This document shows positions 23,012 through 27,725 of a stretch of 27,725 bases of DNA, in pieces. The notes beneath the pieces are model-generated. The model worked only from the letters and a program-made list of their open reading frames with translations. It was not told the DNA's origin and made no database searches. Location of the stretch: IMG/VR virus record IMGVR_UViG_3300020190_000287, positions 1 to 27,725 of that record. One strand, given 5' to 3'. This DNA comes from a virus. The position numbers were made by a program, and so were the translations under genes. The number at the start of each line of letters is the position of its first letter. Position 1 is the stretch's first letter.

Positions 23012-23356
23012 ATGCACCACTCACCTATTCGTCATTCACCCACTTCGATCAGCGATTTTCTCGCACAATTTCAGGAGCAGTTTCTAATGTTTATTGAAAA
23101 GACCCAACAACTAGACCAAAAAGACCCCCAAGGGTTTGAGTCTTTGCTTATTGGTCTGCTTTCACTGTCACGCTCTAGGGTTCCACCCGAACTACTGTCC
23201 GCTGAAGAACACGAACTTATCCGTTCGTGGATTGCAGCAATGAACGAATACGACCAGTCAAAAATGATACAGTTAAGCACTGTTATTCTCCGCGATCACG
23301 AACAGGAACAGGAGCGACTCGCGGACGCTGCACGACGAACTCGGAGTTCGCAGTGA
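23012..23356 (+). CDS. small helical acidic protein, unknown
   Basis: The product has 114 residues, mostly helical with many Glu, Gln and Leu (FLAQFQEQFLMFIEKTQQLD, ELLSAEEHELIRSWIAAMNE, ILRDHEQEQERLADAARR). No family is recognised. The ATG is preceded by an A/G-rich tract AAGAAAAAGAAAAAGAACACC that may help ribosome binding in place of a Shine-Dalgarno. It is 25 nt after the previous gene and followed by the AT-hook-like protein gene, so it is within the operon. A small interaction or inhibitor protein is possible. Confidence 0.7.
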   Translation: MHHSPIRHSPTSISDFLAQFQEQFLMFIEKTQQLDQKDPQGFESLLIGLLSLSRSRVPPELLSAEEHELIRSWIAAMNEYDQSKMIQLSTVILRDHEQEQERLADAARRTRSSQ

Positions 23357-23409
23357 CCTTTTTACCTGTACCGTACCCTTCTCACCTTACCTCTCACCTT
23401 TTACCCACT

Positions 23410-23862
23410 ATGACCATGACCATTTCATCCACCATCTCACCCACTCCATCCACTCCATCCACCACCACTCCATCCACCATGACTACTGTACCAAACACAC
23501 CAGCCTCGCCCATGCTTGCTTCATACACCCCAGGTCAAATTGAATTTATTAAGTTTCTCCACGCCAATCGCGCTGCACTCACTGTTTACGACACCTGCAC
23601 AGTGTCCCGAAAGGAGCTTGTTGACCTGCTCTCCAAGTCTGTGTACGTGGCAGTACCCGCGTGGATTTCAACCACGCCAGTGCGCCGTGCCGGCCGTGGC
23701 AACTACCAGATTCCTGAACTGAATGTGGATCCTGCAACCCTCACGGTAAACACAAACACCCGTGGTCGCCGACCCGGCTCCCCTAACCGCAAGGGCCGTG
23801 GCCCCGCACCCGCACCCGCACCTGCATCTGGTGCAGTTGCTCCCACCACCCCAAACTCGTAA
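23410..23862 (+). CDS. small protein, paralogue of the CobS-like N-terminal domain, AT-hook-like tail
   Basis: The product has 150 residues from ATG 23410; downstream ATGs at 23416 and 23479 are also possible. The N-terminus is a Thr/Ser/Pro-rich stretch with short tandem DNA repeats. Then 'YTPGQIEFIKFLHANRAAL' leads into 'VAVPAWISTTPVRRAGRGNY' and 'QIPEL', which match residues 30-100 of the CobS-like protein. The end, T-R-G-R-R-P-G-S-P-N-R-K-G-R-G-P followed by a Pro/Ala repeat, resembles an AT-hook DNA-binding motif. A DNA-binding or adaptor role linked to the ATPase is inferred. Confidence 0.75.
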   Translation: MTMTISSTISPTPSTPSTTTPSTMTTVPNTPASPMLASYTPGQIEFIKFLHANRAALTVYDTCTVSRKELVDLLSKSVYVAVPAWISTTPVRRAGRGNYQIPELNVDPATLTVNTNTRGRRPGSPNRKGRGPAPAPAPASGAVAPTTPNS

Positions 23863-23867
23863 ACCAC

Positions 23868-24149
23868 ATGAGAAAAACAATTTTTAAACTTACCTGTATT
23901 GTGCTTGCGTACTGTGCCCCTGGCTGTCACACCCGTACAAACGTTGTGCGTACAGTGCAGCACAAGGACGGCACAGTGGAAACGTACACAAACTACTCTG
24001 ACGGGTACAACTACAACCCTAATTGGACAGGTCACAGTGACATGAACTCCTCCAACAGGGTAAACACACACAACACACAGGACATTTCCACCCAACTTTC
24101 AGGGTTTGGATCTGCTCCATCAGCGTCTGGTCAGTACACTATTCGATAA
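23868..24149 (+). CDS. small secreted or lipoprotein-like protein
   Basis: The product has 93 residues. Residues 1-20, MRKTIFKLTCIVLAYCAPGC, look like a signal peptide with a weak lipobox around A-P-G-C20. The mature part is Asn/Tyr/Ser/Thr-rich (YTNYSDGYNYNPNWTGHS), as in surface-exposed phage or bacterial small proteins. It could be an envelope protein involved in superinfection exclusion or lysis, but no such motif is clear. It begins 5 nt after the stop of the previous gene and the next gene starts 22 nt after it, so it is in the operon. Confidence 0.7.
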   Translation: MRKTIFKLTCIVLAYCAPGCHTRTNVVRTVQHKDGTVETYTNYSDGYNYNPNWTGHSDMNSSNRVNTHNTQDISTQLSGFGSAPSASGQYTIR

Positions 24150-24171
24150 CTCTTACAGCAAGGCTCTTTCC

Positions 24172-24495
24172 ATGCAAGGCAAAATCACAATTAAAATTTT
24201 AACTAGCAGAATTGCGTATCTGCTTAGTGAAAACACCCGTTTACGCACAGAACTCGCCTGTGCACTAGACTCCGCGGCCGCAGCGGCCGCCGAAAACGCC
24301 CGGTTACTGAAGATTTGTGAGGTTTTCGACTACCGCCCGGCAAAAACAAACACGGTGACCCCCCCTGCGGACCGCGCAAGCCTCCGCAGCTGCGGAACCA
24401 CCACCACAAACGCTTCACTCCACGAGCTGTATCCCCACGGTGGGGACGGTGGGGACGAATTTTTACCTGATACCGTGGAAGACACCGCGTCATGA
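24172..24495 (+). CDS. small coiled-coil protein
   Basis: The product has 107 residues from ATG 24172; a longer frame would begin inside the previous gene. Residues 10-50 (LTSRIAYLLSENTRLRTELA, then an Ala run and ENARLLKICEVF) form a predicted coiled coil. The tail is acidic (DGGDEFLPDTVEDTAS). The gene holds the doublet GCGGCCGC-A-GCGGCCGC that encodes part of the Ala run. The ATG of the next gene overlaps the stop as ATGA. Function unknown. Confidence 0.7.
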   Translation: MQGKITIKILTSRIAYLLSENTRLRTELACALDSAAAAAAENARLLKICEVFDYRPAKTNTVTPPADRASLRSCGTTTTNASLHELYPHGGDGGDEFLPDTVEDTAS

Positions 24496-24701
24496 CCACT
24501 ACATACCCTGTACTGTCCAATGGCTGCGTACAGTTGTGGACAAAAGGCTGGAATTCTCCCCGATGCACTGTGACCCGTGGCGCAACATCTGCTGTACTGT
24601 ACGGGGACGAACTAGTTGTGACCCGACTAGACGGCTCCACCACTGTGTACAGACTTACCCGTAACGGCACCAGTGCGTATCCTGTTCGCAACATTAAATG
24701 A
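24492..24701 (+). CDS. small beta-rich protein, unknown
   Basis: The product has 69 residues. 'GCVQLWTKGWNSPRCTVTRG', then 'AVLYGDELVVTRLDGSTTVY', gives a short beta-sheet layout with repeated Val/Thr/Arg strands. No family is sure. It overlaps both neighbours by 4 nt (ATGA at 24492-24495 and ATGA at 24698-24701), which strongly supports a translated gene and shows a tight operon. Confidence 0.75.
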   Translation: MTTTYPVLSNGCVQLWTKGWNSPRCTVTRGATSAVLYGDELVVTRLDGSTTVYRLTRNGTSAYPVRNIK

Positions 24702-24877
24702 AACCTCCCATGCACACATCATTTTTTAAACATTTAAACACTGCCTCTGATTCTGTGGACTTTGATTTTGACTCTTCTATTCGCTCAGACTCTGATTCGT
24801 GGGACGAAACCCCACCGGTAGACCCTGATGACCCTGATCTGGACGAGTGGCTAGAGGACGACGAAGACAACTTTTAA
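24698..24877 (+). CDS. 59-residue very acidic protein
   Basis: ATG at 24698 overlaps the previous stop (ATGA) and the frame runs to TAA at 24875-24877. After a short start (MKPPMHTSFFKHLN) nearly every third residue is Asp or Glu: SVDFDFDSSIRSDSDSWDE, then DPDDPDLDEWLEDDEDNF. A tail this acidic suggests a DNA mimic or a binder of basic proteins, but no family is known. The overlap and the lack of other coding explain its being real despite its short length. It ends 6 nt before the tRNA. Confidence 0.7.
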   Translation: MKPPMHTSFFKHLNTASDSVDFDFDSSIRSDSDSWDETPPVDPDDPDLDEWLEDDEDNF

Positions 24878-24883
24878 ATAACT

Positions 24884-24959
24884 GGCACTGTAGCCCAATG
24901 GCAGAGGCACCAGACTTAAAATCTGGACAGTGCGGGTTCAAGTCCCGCCAGTGCTACCA
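24884..24959 (+). tRNA. tRNA with anticodon UAA (Leu), class I shape, CCA encoded
   Basis: A full cloverleaf of 76 nt: 7-bp acceptor stem with a G-U first pair, D-arm with GCC/GGC, anticodon stem CCAGA/TCTGG with loop CTTAAAA (anticodon TAA at 24917-24919), variable loop of only 5 nt (ACAGT), T-stem GCGGG/CCCGC with TTCAAGT and the encoded CCA. The anticodon predicts Leu (UUA), yet bacterial tRNA-Leu normally has a long variable arm. Charge identity is thus uncertain. Confidence 0.92.
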
Positions 24960-24979
24960 AAAAACAAACCGCAGAGACT

Positions 24980-25014
24980 AGCAATTCGTTTGCTGTCGTG
25001 ATTCGCACCACGAC
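24980..25014 (+). other. two back-to-back hairpins between tRNA and terminator
   Basis: AGCAA-TTCGT-TTGCT (24980-24994) and GTCGTG-ATTCGCAC-CACGAC (24995-25014) stack end to end just before the terminator hairpin. They could fold as a small stable RNA, act in 3' processing of the tRNA transcript or protect it from decay. No function is known. Confidence 0.4.
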
Positions 25015-25025
25015 TAACCTGCACG

Positions 25026-25061
25026 ACCCCGTGGTTCACGGAATGACCACGGGGTTTTTTT
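25026..25061 (+). terminator. strong Rho-independent terminator after the tRNA
   Basis: ACCCCGTGGT (25026-25035) and ACCACGGGGT (25046-25055) form a 10-bp GC-rich stem with a 10-nt loop, then seven T's. It ends the plus-strand operon that begins at the CobT-like gene. Confidence 0.95.
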
Positions 25062-25185
25062 ATTTCTACTGCGCGGCATGGGTTCGGATACCAGTGTTTG
25101 GGGGCTGGTAGTGGGCCTTTAGATAGTCGATTAGCAGCTCCGACCAAATCCCTGTATTGTTTTTAAATATTGCGGCACCCACCGC

Positions 25186-25209
25186 ACCCCCCAAAGTTTT
25201 AAAATATTC
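25186..25209. repeat. direct repeat ACCCCCCAAAGTTTTAAAATA... copy 1
   Basis: The 24-nt block with six C's, AAAGTTTTAAAATATTC, recurs at 25222-25246 with one C more. A third partial copy (TTTTTAAATATTGCGG) lies just upstream at 25160-25175. It sits in a gene-free spacer next to the promoter at 25256. Confidence 0.85.
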
Positions 25210-25221
25210 GCCCCCCGTACC

Positions 25222-25246
25222 ACCCCCCCAAAGTTTTAAAATATTC
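25222..25246. repeat. direct repeat copy 2
   Basis: The same block as at 25186-25209 with seven C's. It ends 9 nt before the -35 box, so it could be an operator. Confidence 0.85.
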
Positions 25247-25255
25247 AGTGCAGTC

Positions 25256-25283
25256 TTGACAAACACCACACAGCTTGTATCTT
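25256..25283 (+). promoter_or_regulatory. sigma70-like promoter TTGACA-N16-TATCTT
   Basis: An exact TTGACA -35 box is followed after 16 nt by TATCTT. The ATG of the next gene is 30 nt downstream. This promoter would restart transcription after the terminator and is next to the direct repeats. Confidence 0.6.
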
Positions 25284-25313
25284 TACAGTGCAATTACCCA
25301 CACACCACTGCCC

Positions 25314-25565
25314 ATGCGCGATTTTCACAATATTGAATTGGTATTAAAGTTTAAATGCAGTTCTGTTTCCGAGGCAAACCACATGGCAAAACAAGCCATG
25401 GAAGACCTTGGAAACACAGACGAAACCCCCCTGTTCAAAGAAGCACAGATTTGGATTGACGGGGTAAAAGCACAGACTGCGGCACTTAACACAGAAAACA
25501 CAAACACTTTACCACACCAGAACGATTCAGACACACCACACCCCACCAATGAAACGACACATTGA
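25314..25565 (+). CDS. small protein, unknown
   Basis: The product has 83 residues from ATG 25314. The first 60 residues form a compact alpha/beta pattern (FHNIELVLKFKCSSVSEANH, MAKQAMEDLGN, LFKEAQIWIDGVKA), followed by an Asn/Thr/His-rich tail. A longer frame from a TTG at 25275 would begin before the expected transcript start. The frame follows a good sigma70-like promoter and overlaps the next gene by 17 nt, so it opens the three-gene unit 25314-25955. No family is recognised. Confidence 0.7.
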   Translation: MRDFHNIELVLKFKCSSVSEANHMAKQAMEDLGNTDETPLFKEAQIWIDGVKAQTAALNTENTNTLPHQNDSDTPHPTNETTH

Positions 25566-25740
25566 CCGTATTGACATTGAAGCAGAGCGCGAAGCACATT
25601 TTATTAATTTACACTCCCGCACCATTACCAAACCGTGGGGGTACAACAAAAAGACCCACGCTGCTCGCGCAGCACGACGCGCTGCCGATGCCTGGATTGA
25701 GTGCCGTACCATTCCGCACCACTACTCTAGGGGGTTTTAA
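25549..25740 (+). CDS. small basic protein, unknown
   Basis: The product has 63 residues, Arg/His/Ala-rich (MKRHIDRIDIEAEREAHFIN, HAARAARRAADAWIE), probably helical. It overlaps the previous gene by 17 nt and its TAA shares a base with the next ATG (TAATG), which supports coupled translation. No family is recognised. Confidence 0.65.
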   Translation: MKRHIDRIDIEAEREAHFINLHSRTITKPWGYNKKTHAARAARRAADAWIECRTIPHHYSRGF

Positions 25741-25955
25741 TGACTCGCCTGTGTGAAGACTGTGAAACCGTTATTCCTCCTGCTCGTCTAGAAGCAGTTC
25801 CGCACACCAAAACTTGCGTACGGTGTTCGCGTGAAAAGGCCTACGTTGGATTCATGGACTGGCACCACAAAACTGCACCTGAAATCGTGCTGATTAATCC
25901 TGACAACAAAGAAGCTGTTCGTAGAGCTCGTGCAGTGTACGAAAGACGGCGATAA
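25740..25955 (+). CDS. DksA/TraR-like zinc-finger protein
   Basis: The product has 71 residues. C5-E-D-C8 and C26-V-R-C29 flank 'ETVIPPARLEAVPHTKT', which is the C-x2-C...C-x2-C zinc finger with the I-P-x-x-R-L-x-A-x-P motif of the DksA/TraR C-terminal family. It lacks the long coiled coil of full DksA, so it is like TraR and phage members that bind RNA polymerase. It could modulate host transcription. The C-terminus has a basic helix (EAVRRARAVYERRR). It ends the small plus-strand unit and converges on the next gene. Confidence 0.88.
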   Translation: MTRLCEDCETVIPPARLEAVPHTKTCVRCSREKAYVGFMDWHHKTAPEIVLINPDNKEAVRRARAVYERRR

Positions 25956-25970
25956 GCCGTGCGGGGTGGT

Positions 25971-26534
25971 TTAGCAGTTCCACTTTCGCAGACTCTTGTT
26001 GATTCGGGAGTCTGGGTCTCGTGCAGTGGCTGCAGAGGTAAGTTTTGCCTTCATCCCCTTCATGCGCGAACAGAAAGACTTGCGGCGGTTTGCGCTTTTG
26101 GAGCCAGGCTTTAATTTGCTTGGTTTGGTGGTTACTGCGGTTTGCAGTTTAGAGCCAGGATTCTGACGGCGATACGAAGCCACACCTGCCGCGTTCAGTC
26201 CCCCTTCAGGGTTTTTGCCTTCTTTGCGTTGCCACGCAGGAGACGTGTCTTCACTTATTTTTTTAGACCAGTTTTCTCTTTTCGCAACAGTACTCTTGCC
26301 GCCAGGGCCCACGTTTCTAATCTCGTACCCAATCTTTTTATTGGGGTTTGTCTCCACCCGAATCATCTGCTTTTTTTTATTCAAAACCTTCAAGCCTTTC
26401 TTTAAGTTTTTTAAGCCAGGCGTGTCGGTGCCTGTAAGAAAGCTTTGGATTACTCGCGCTCGGCGTTCACGGGTAAGGCCTATTTTTCTCTGTTCTGAAA
26501 CAGGGTCTGAAATGTACTGTGAAAATTTTTTCAT
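25971..26534 (-). CDS. DUF6321-like basic protein, capsid-targeting-like N-terminus
   Basis: The product has 187 residues. Residues 99-187 (SPAWQRKEGKNPEGGLNAAG, VASYRRQNPGSKLQ, PSKLKPGSKSANRRKSFC, RMKGMKAKLTSAATARDPDS) match, from memory, the DUF6321 family of marine phages. The N-terminus MKKFSQYISDPVSE has F4, Y7, I8 and D10, close to the capsid-targeting pattern but with Asp in place of Glu. The protein is very basic. A TATAAATA late box lies 49 nt upstream, and the gene is convergent with the DksA-like gene. A virion-internal protein is the most likely role; it is inferred. Confidence 0.88.
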   Translation of the reverse strand: MKKFSQYISDPVSEQRKIGLTRERRARVIQSFLTGTDTPGLKNLKKGLKVLNKKKQMIRVETNPNKKIGYEIRNVGPGGKSTVAKRENWSKKISEDTSPAWQRKEGKNPEGGLNAAGVASYRRQNPGSKLQTAVTTKPSKLKPGSKSANRRKSFCSRMKGMKAKLTSAATARDPDSRINKSLRKWNC

Positions 26535-26583
26535 GGGGAGTTTCTGTAAAAAGATGGTACGAGCAAAACTGTACAGTTTCCAC

Positions 26584-26591
26584 TATTTATA
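26584..26591 (-). promoter_or_regulatory. T4-type late promoter box TATAAATA
   Basis: An exact TATAAATA on the minus strand in the 62-nt gap before the DUF6321-like gene, 49 nt from its ATG, as seen for the 6656-7114 gene. Confidence 0.7.
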
Positions 26592-26596
26592 GTTTG

Positions 26597-27424
26597 CTAT
26601 TGGTCTGTGGTTTCTTTGCCTTTTGGCAAGTGTGCAAAAGGGCACACACCAAACTTGGACTGGTGCTCTCCGAATCGGGTTCCGTCTTTGTGAACCCCAC
26701 GAAAGTAGTCTTTTTGCCAGGCACTGCTTGTGTCGGTGCGGGGCTCTGTATTTTTTAACTGTTCGTTAAAGTTTCCTCGTGACTCTCCCCACTCCAAATA
26801 CTCCTTGTAAACAGACGGGTTGTTTGACAGCTCCTCTGTAAGAGCAGTAAATTTTTCGGGATACCCTCGGGGATACGGAAAAAATTGGCAGACTACATCA
26901 CCTGGAGCAAACACCACAGGGGTGTGTGGAGTGGTAAGTTTCCAGTTCATGGTGAATGTGAACGGAAGCCAGTCAGTTTCCACCACACCAACAAGTGGCG
27001 TAATGTGGGGTTTGGGTTCGTTTGTTGGGCCCATTACAAACAGGTTGTGGCCTCTGCTTGTTCTGAAAAGAAACGGCAGAGACAGTGTAACAATTCCAGA
27101 TCCGAAATGCGACAGCACAGACCCTTTCCGAGCTTCTGCTTGTGCAGGGTCTGTTTCAGGAAAGGTAACAGTCACGTCTTCTGTGCCTGCTCCACCAGTC
27201 CAGCACACTGTAAACGGAAACTTTATTTTAATTTGCCAGCCTATAGAGTTTCCCATGAGGAGTGGCAAACACCGGTACGCGTACCGATTGGGAGTTTTGT
27301 CCATCCACTCACGGTTTGCCTCTGAAGCAACAAGCTCGTAACAGTCTGGCAGGGAGTTGAATCTGTACGCCACAACAAACGGTTTGTTGTCGTTTTCGTA
27401 GTTCACGGTATACACTCCCTTCAC
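26597..27424 (-). CDS. DUF6065-like protein
   Basis: The product has 275 residues and resembles DUF6065, from memory: 'CYELVASEANREWMDKTPNR', 'YAYRCLPLLMGNSIGWQI', 'WTGGAG', 'FGSGIVTLSLPFLFRTSRGH', 'NLFVMGPTNEPKPHITPLVG', 'VVETDWLPFTFTMNWKLTTP', 'YLEWGESRGNFNEQL'. The function of this family is not known to me. The frame opens at GTG 27424, but AAGGGAG stands 8 nt before a GTG at 27406, so the true start may be residue 7. A CTAAATA late box lies 47 nt upstream. The DUF6321-like gene follows it, 62 nt downstream. Confidence 0.88.
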   Translation of the reverse strand: MKGVYTVNYENDNKPFVVAYRFNSLPDCYELVASEANREWMDKTPNRYAYRCLPLLMGNSIGWQIKIKFPFTVCWTGGAGTEDVTVTFPETDPAQAEARKGSVLSHFGSGIVTLSLPFLFRTSRGHNLFVMGPTNEPKPHITPLVGVVETDWLPFTFTMNWKLTTPHTPVVFAPGDVVCQFFPYPRGYPEKFTALTEELSNNPSVYKEYLEWGESRGNFNEQLKNTEPRTDTSSAWQKDYFRGVHKDGTRFGEHQSKFGVCPFAHLPKGKETTDQ

Positions 27425-27471
27425 GGCATTCTACTGGTGTGGGGTTTCCACACACTCTTCATATTTAGACA

Positions 27472-27478
27472 CTCTACT
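27472..27478 (-). promoter_or_regulatory. late promoter box CTAAATA
   Basis: The minus strand reads CTAAATA 47 nt before the GTG of the DUF6065-like gene, in the divergent gap with the next plus-strand structural gene. Confidence 0.5.
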
Positions 27479-27617
27479 TGTGCAGGGGGTGGGGGATAGC
27501 GGCTCTGCTTTGTGTGTACACACCAGCACCGTAATAAACCTCTTGCAGTGAAAACAGTAAAAAAAATACATACAGTAGCACATTTACTCGCAGTAATTCT
27601 TAAAAGGAAAACCACAC

Positions 27618-27725
27618 ATGGCAGACTATCACTGGATTGGCTCAACAGCAGGAAACATAAACTCGTTTCATTGGGGAAACGTTAGCAACTGGAGAGTTAC
27701 CCAACTCGGCACACCAGGCAGCACT
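27618..27725 (+). CDS. structural (tail or fibre-type) protein, 5' end only
   Basis: An ATG at 27618, preceded by AAGGA at 9-10 nt, opens 36 codons that run off the window. The start MADYHWIGSTAGNINSFHWG, then NVSNWRVTQLGTPGST, has the Trp/Gly/Asn-rich 'xHWxGxx...xxNWRVxxxGxxP' look of phage tail and head-fibre proteins. A structural role is inferred from this pattern. It is divergent from the DUF6065-like gene; no T4-like late box is seen in front of it. Confidence 0.7.
   Translation, partial: MADYHWIGSTAGNINSFHWGNVSNWRVTQLGTPGST

Noticed and set aside
23430-23500. CRISPR-like array from short CCACTCCAT repeats
   Set aside because: They are low-complexity repeats that encode Thr/Ser/Pro, without spacers.
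24884-25061. Attachment site next to the tRNA
   Set aside because: No integrase gene and no second copy of the tRNA 3' end in the window; the phage type is lytic.
25066-25293. Minus-strand ORF in the spacer (TALNILKLWGGG, EYFKTLGGAVGA, IWSELLIDYLKAHYQ)
   Set aside because: It opens with TTG without a Shine-Dalgarno and lies over the direct repeats and the TTGACA promoter. The end is protein-like, so it is not excluded, but support is too weak.

Overview
The window looks like a piece of a large tailed-phage genome (Caudoviricetes) of the T4-like marine/cyanophage type. The reasons are: very dense coding on both strands; many small genes with ATGA or TAATG overlaps; a CobS/CobT-like AAA+ ATPase and VWA protein pair of the kind carried by T4-like marine phages; proteins that resemble families DUF6267, DUF6321, DUF6065 and DUF5872 (assigned from memory, no search was run); tail-fibre-like proteins; a phage tRNA; and T4-type late promoter boxes (TATAAATA or CTAAATA) just upstream of genes on the minus strand. 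No capsid, portal, terminase, polymerase or integrase gene is in view, so the exact lineage and the host stay open.

Layout. Positions 1-17194 form one long minus-strand block of virion-type and late genes. It begins with a tail fibre/adhesin cut by the window edge (1-1170) and a short companion. It then holds an EF-hand-containing protein, a protein with an internal duplication, a nucleotidyltransferase, a DUF6267-like protein, a PD-(D/E)XK nuclease, a large ParB-like-domain protein, a glycine-rich structural protein, a HAD phosphatase fused to an HNH endonuclease, a thermonuclease, an FmdB-type zinc ribbon and an HExxH protein. Several of these start with a short N-terminus that matches the T4 internal-protein capsid-targeting sequence (aromatic at residue 4, [L/I]-x-E at residues 8-10). 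This suggests a set of enzymes packaged in the head, matured by a prohead protease and perhaps injected into the host.

Positions 17195-17696 are a divergent intergenic control region with two 39-40 bp direct repeats, a perfect 14-bp palindrome, other inverted repeats and small iterons. Positions 17697-24877 are a plus-strand operon: the CobT-like protein, the CobS-like ATPase and then a run of small genes. A tRNA with a Leu(UAA) anticodon and a strong terminator follow. The two large plus-strand genes appear to use sigma70-like promoters placed so close to the ATG that the mRNAs would be nearly leaderless, whereas many minus-strand genes have Shine-Dalgarno sequences.

Positions 25062-25955 hold a repeat-containing spacer, a sigma70-like promoter and three overlapping small genes, the last a DksA/TraR-like zinc finger. 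Two convergent minus-strand late genes follow (DUF6321-like and DUF6065-like, each with a late promoter), and the window ends in the first 36 codons of a plus-strand structural protein.

Limits: protein family names rest on motifs read by eye, and starts were chosen by RBS, overlap and motif position.
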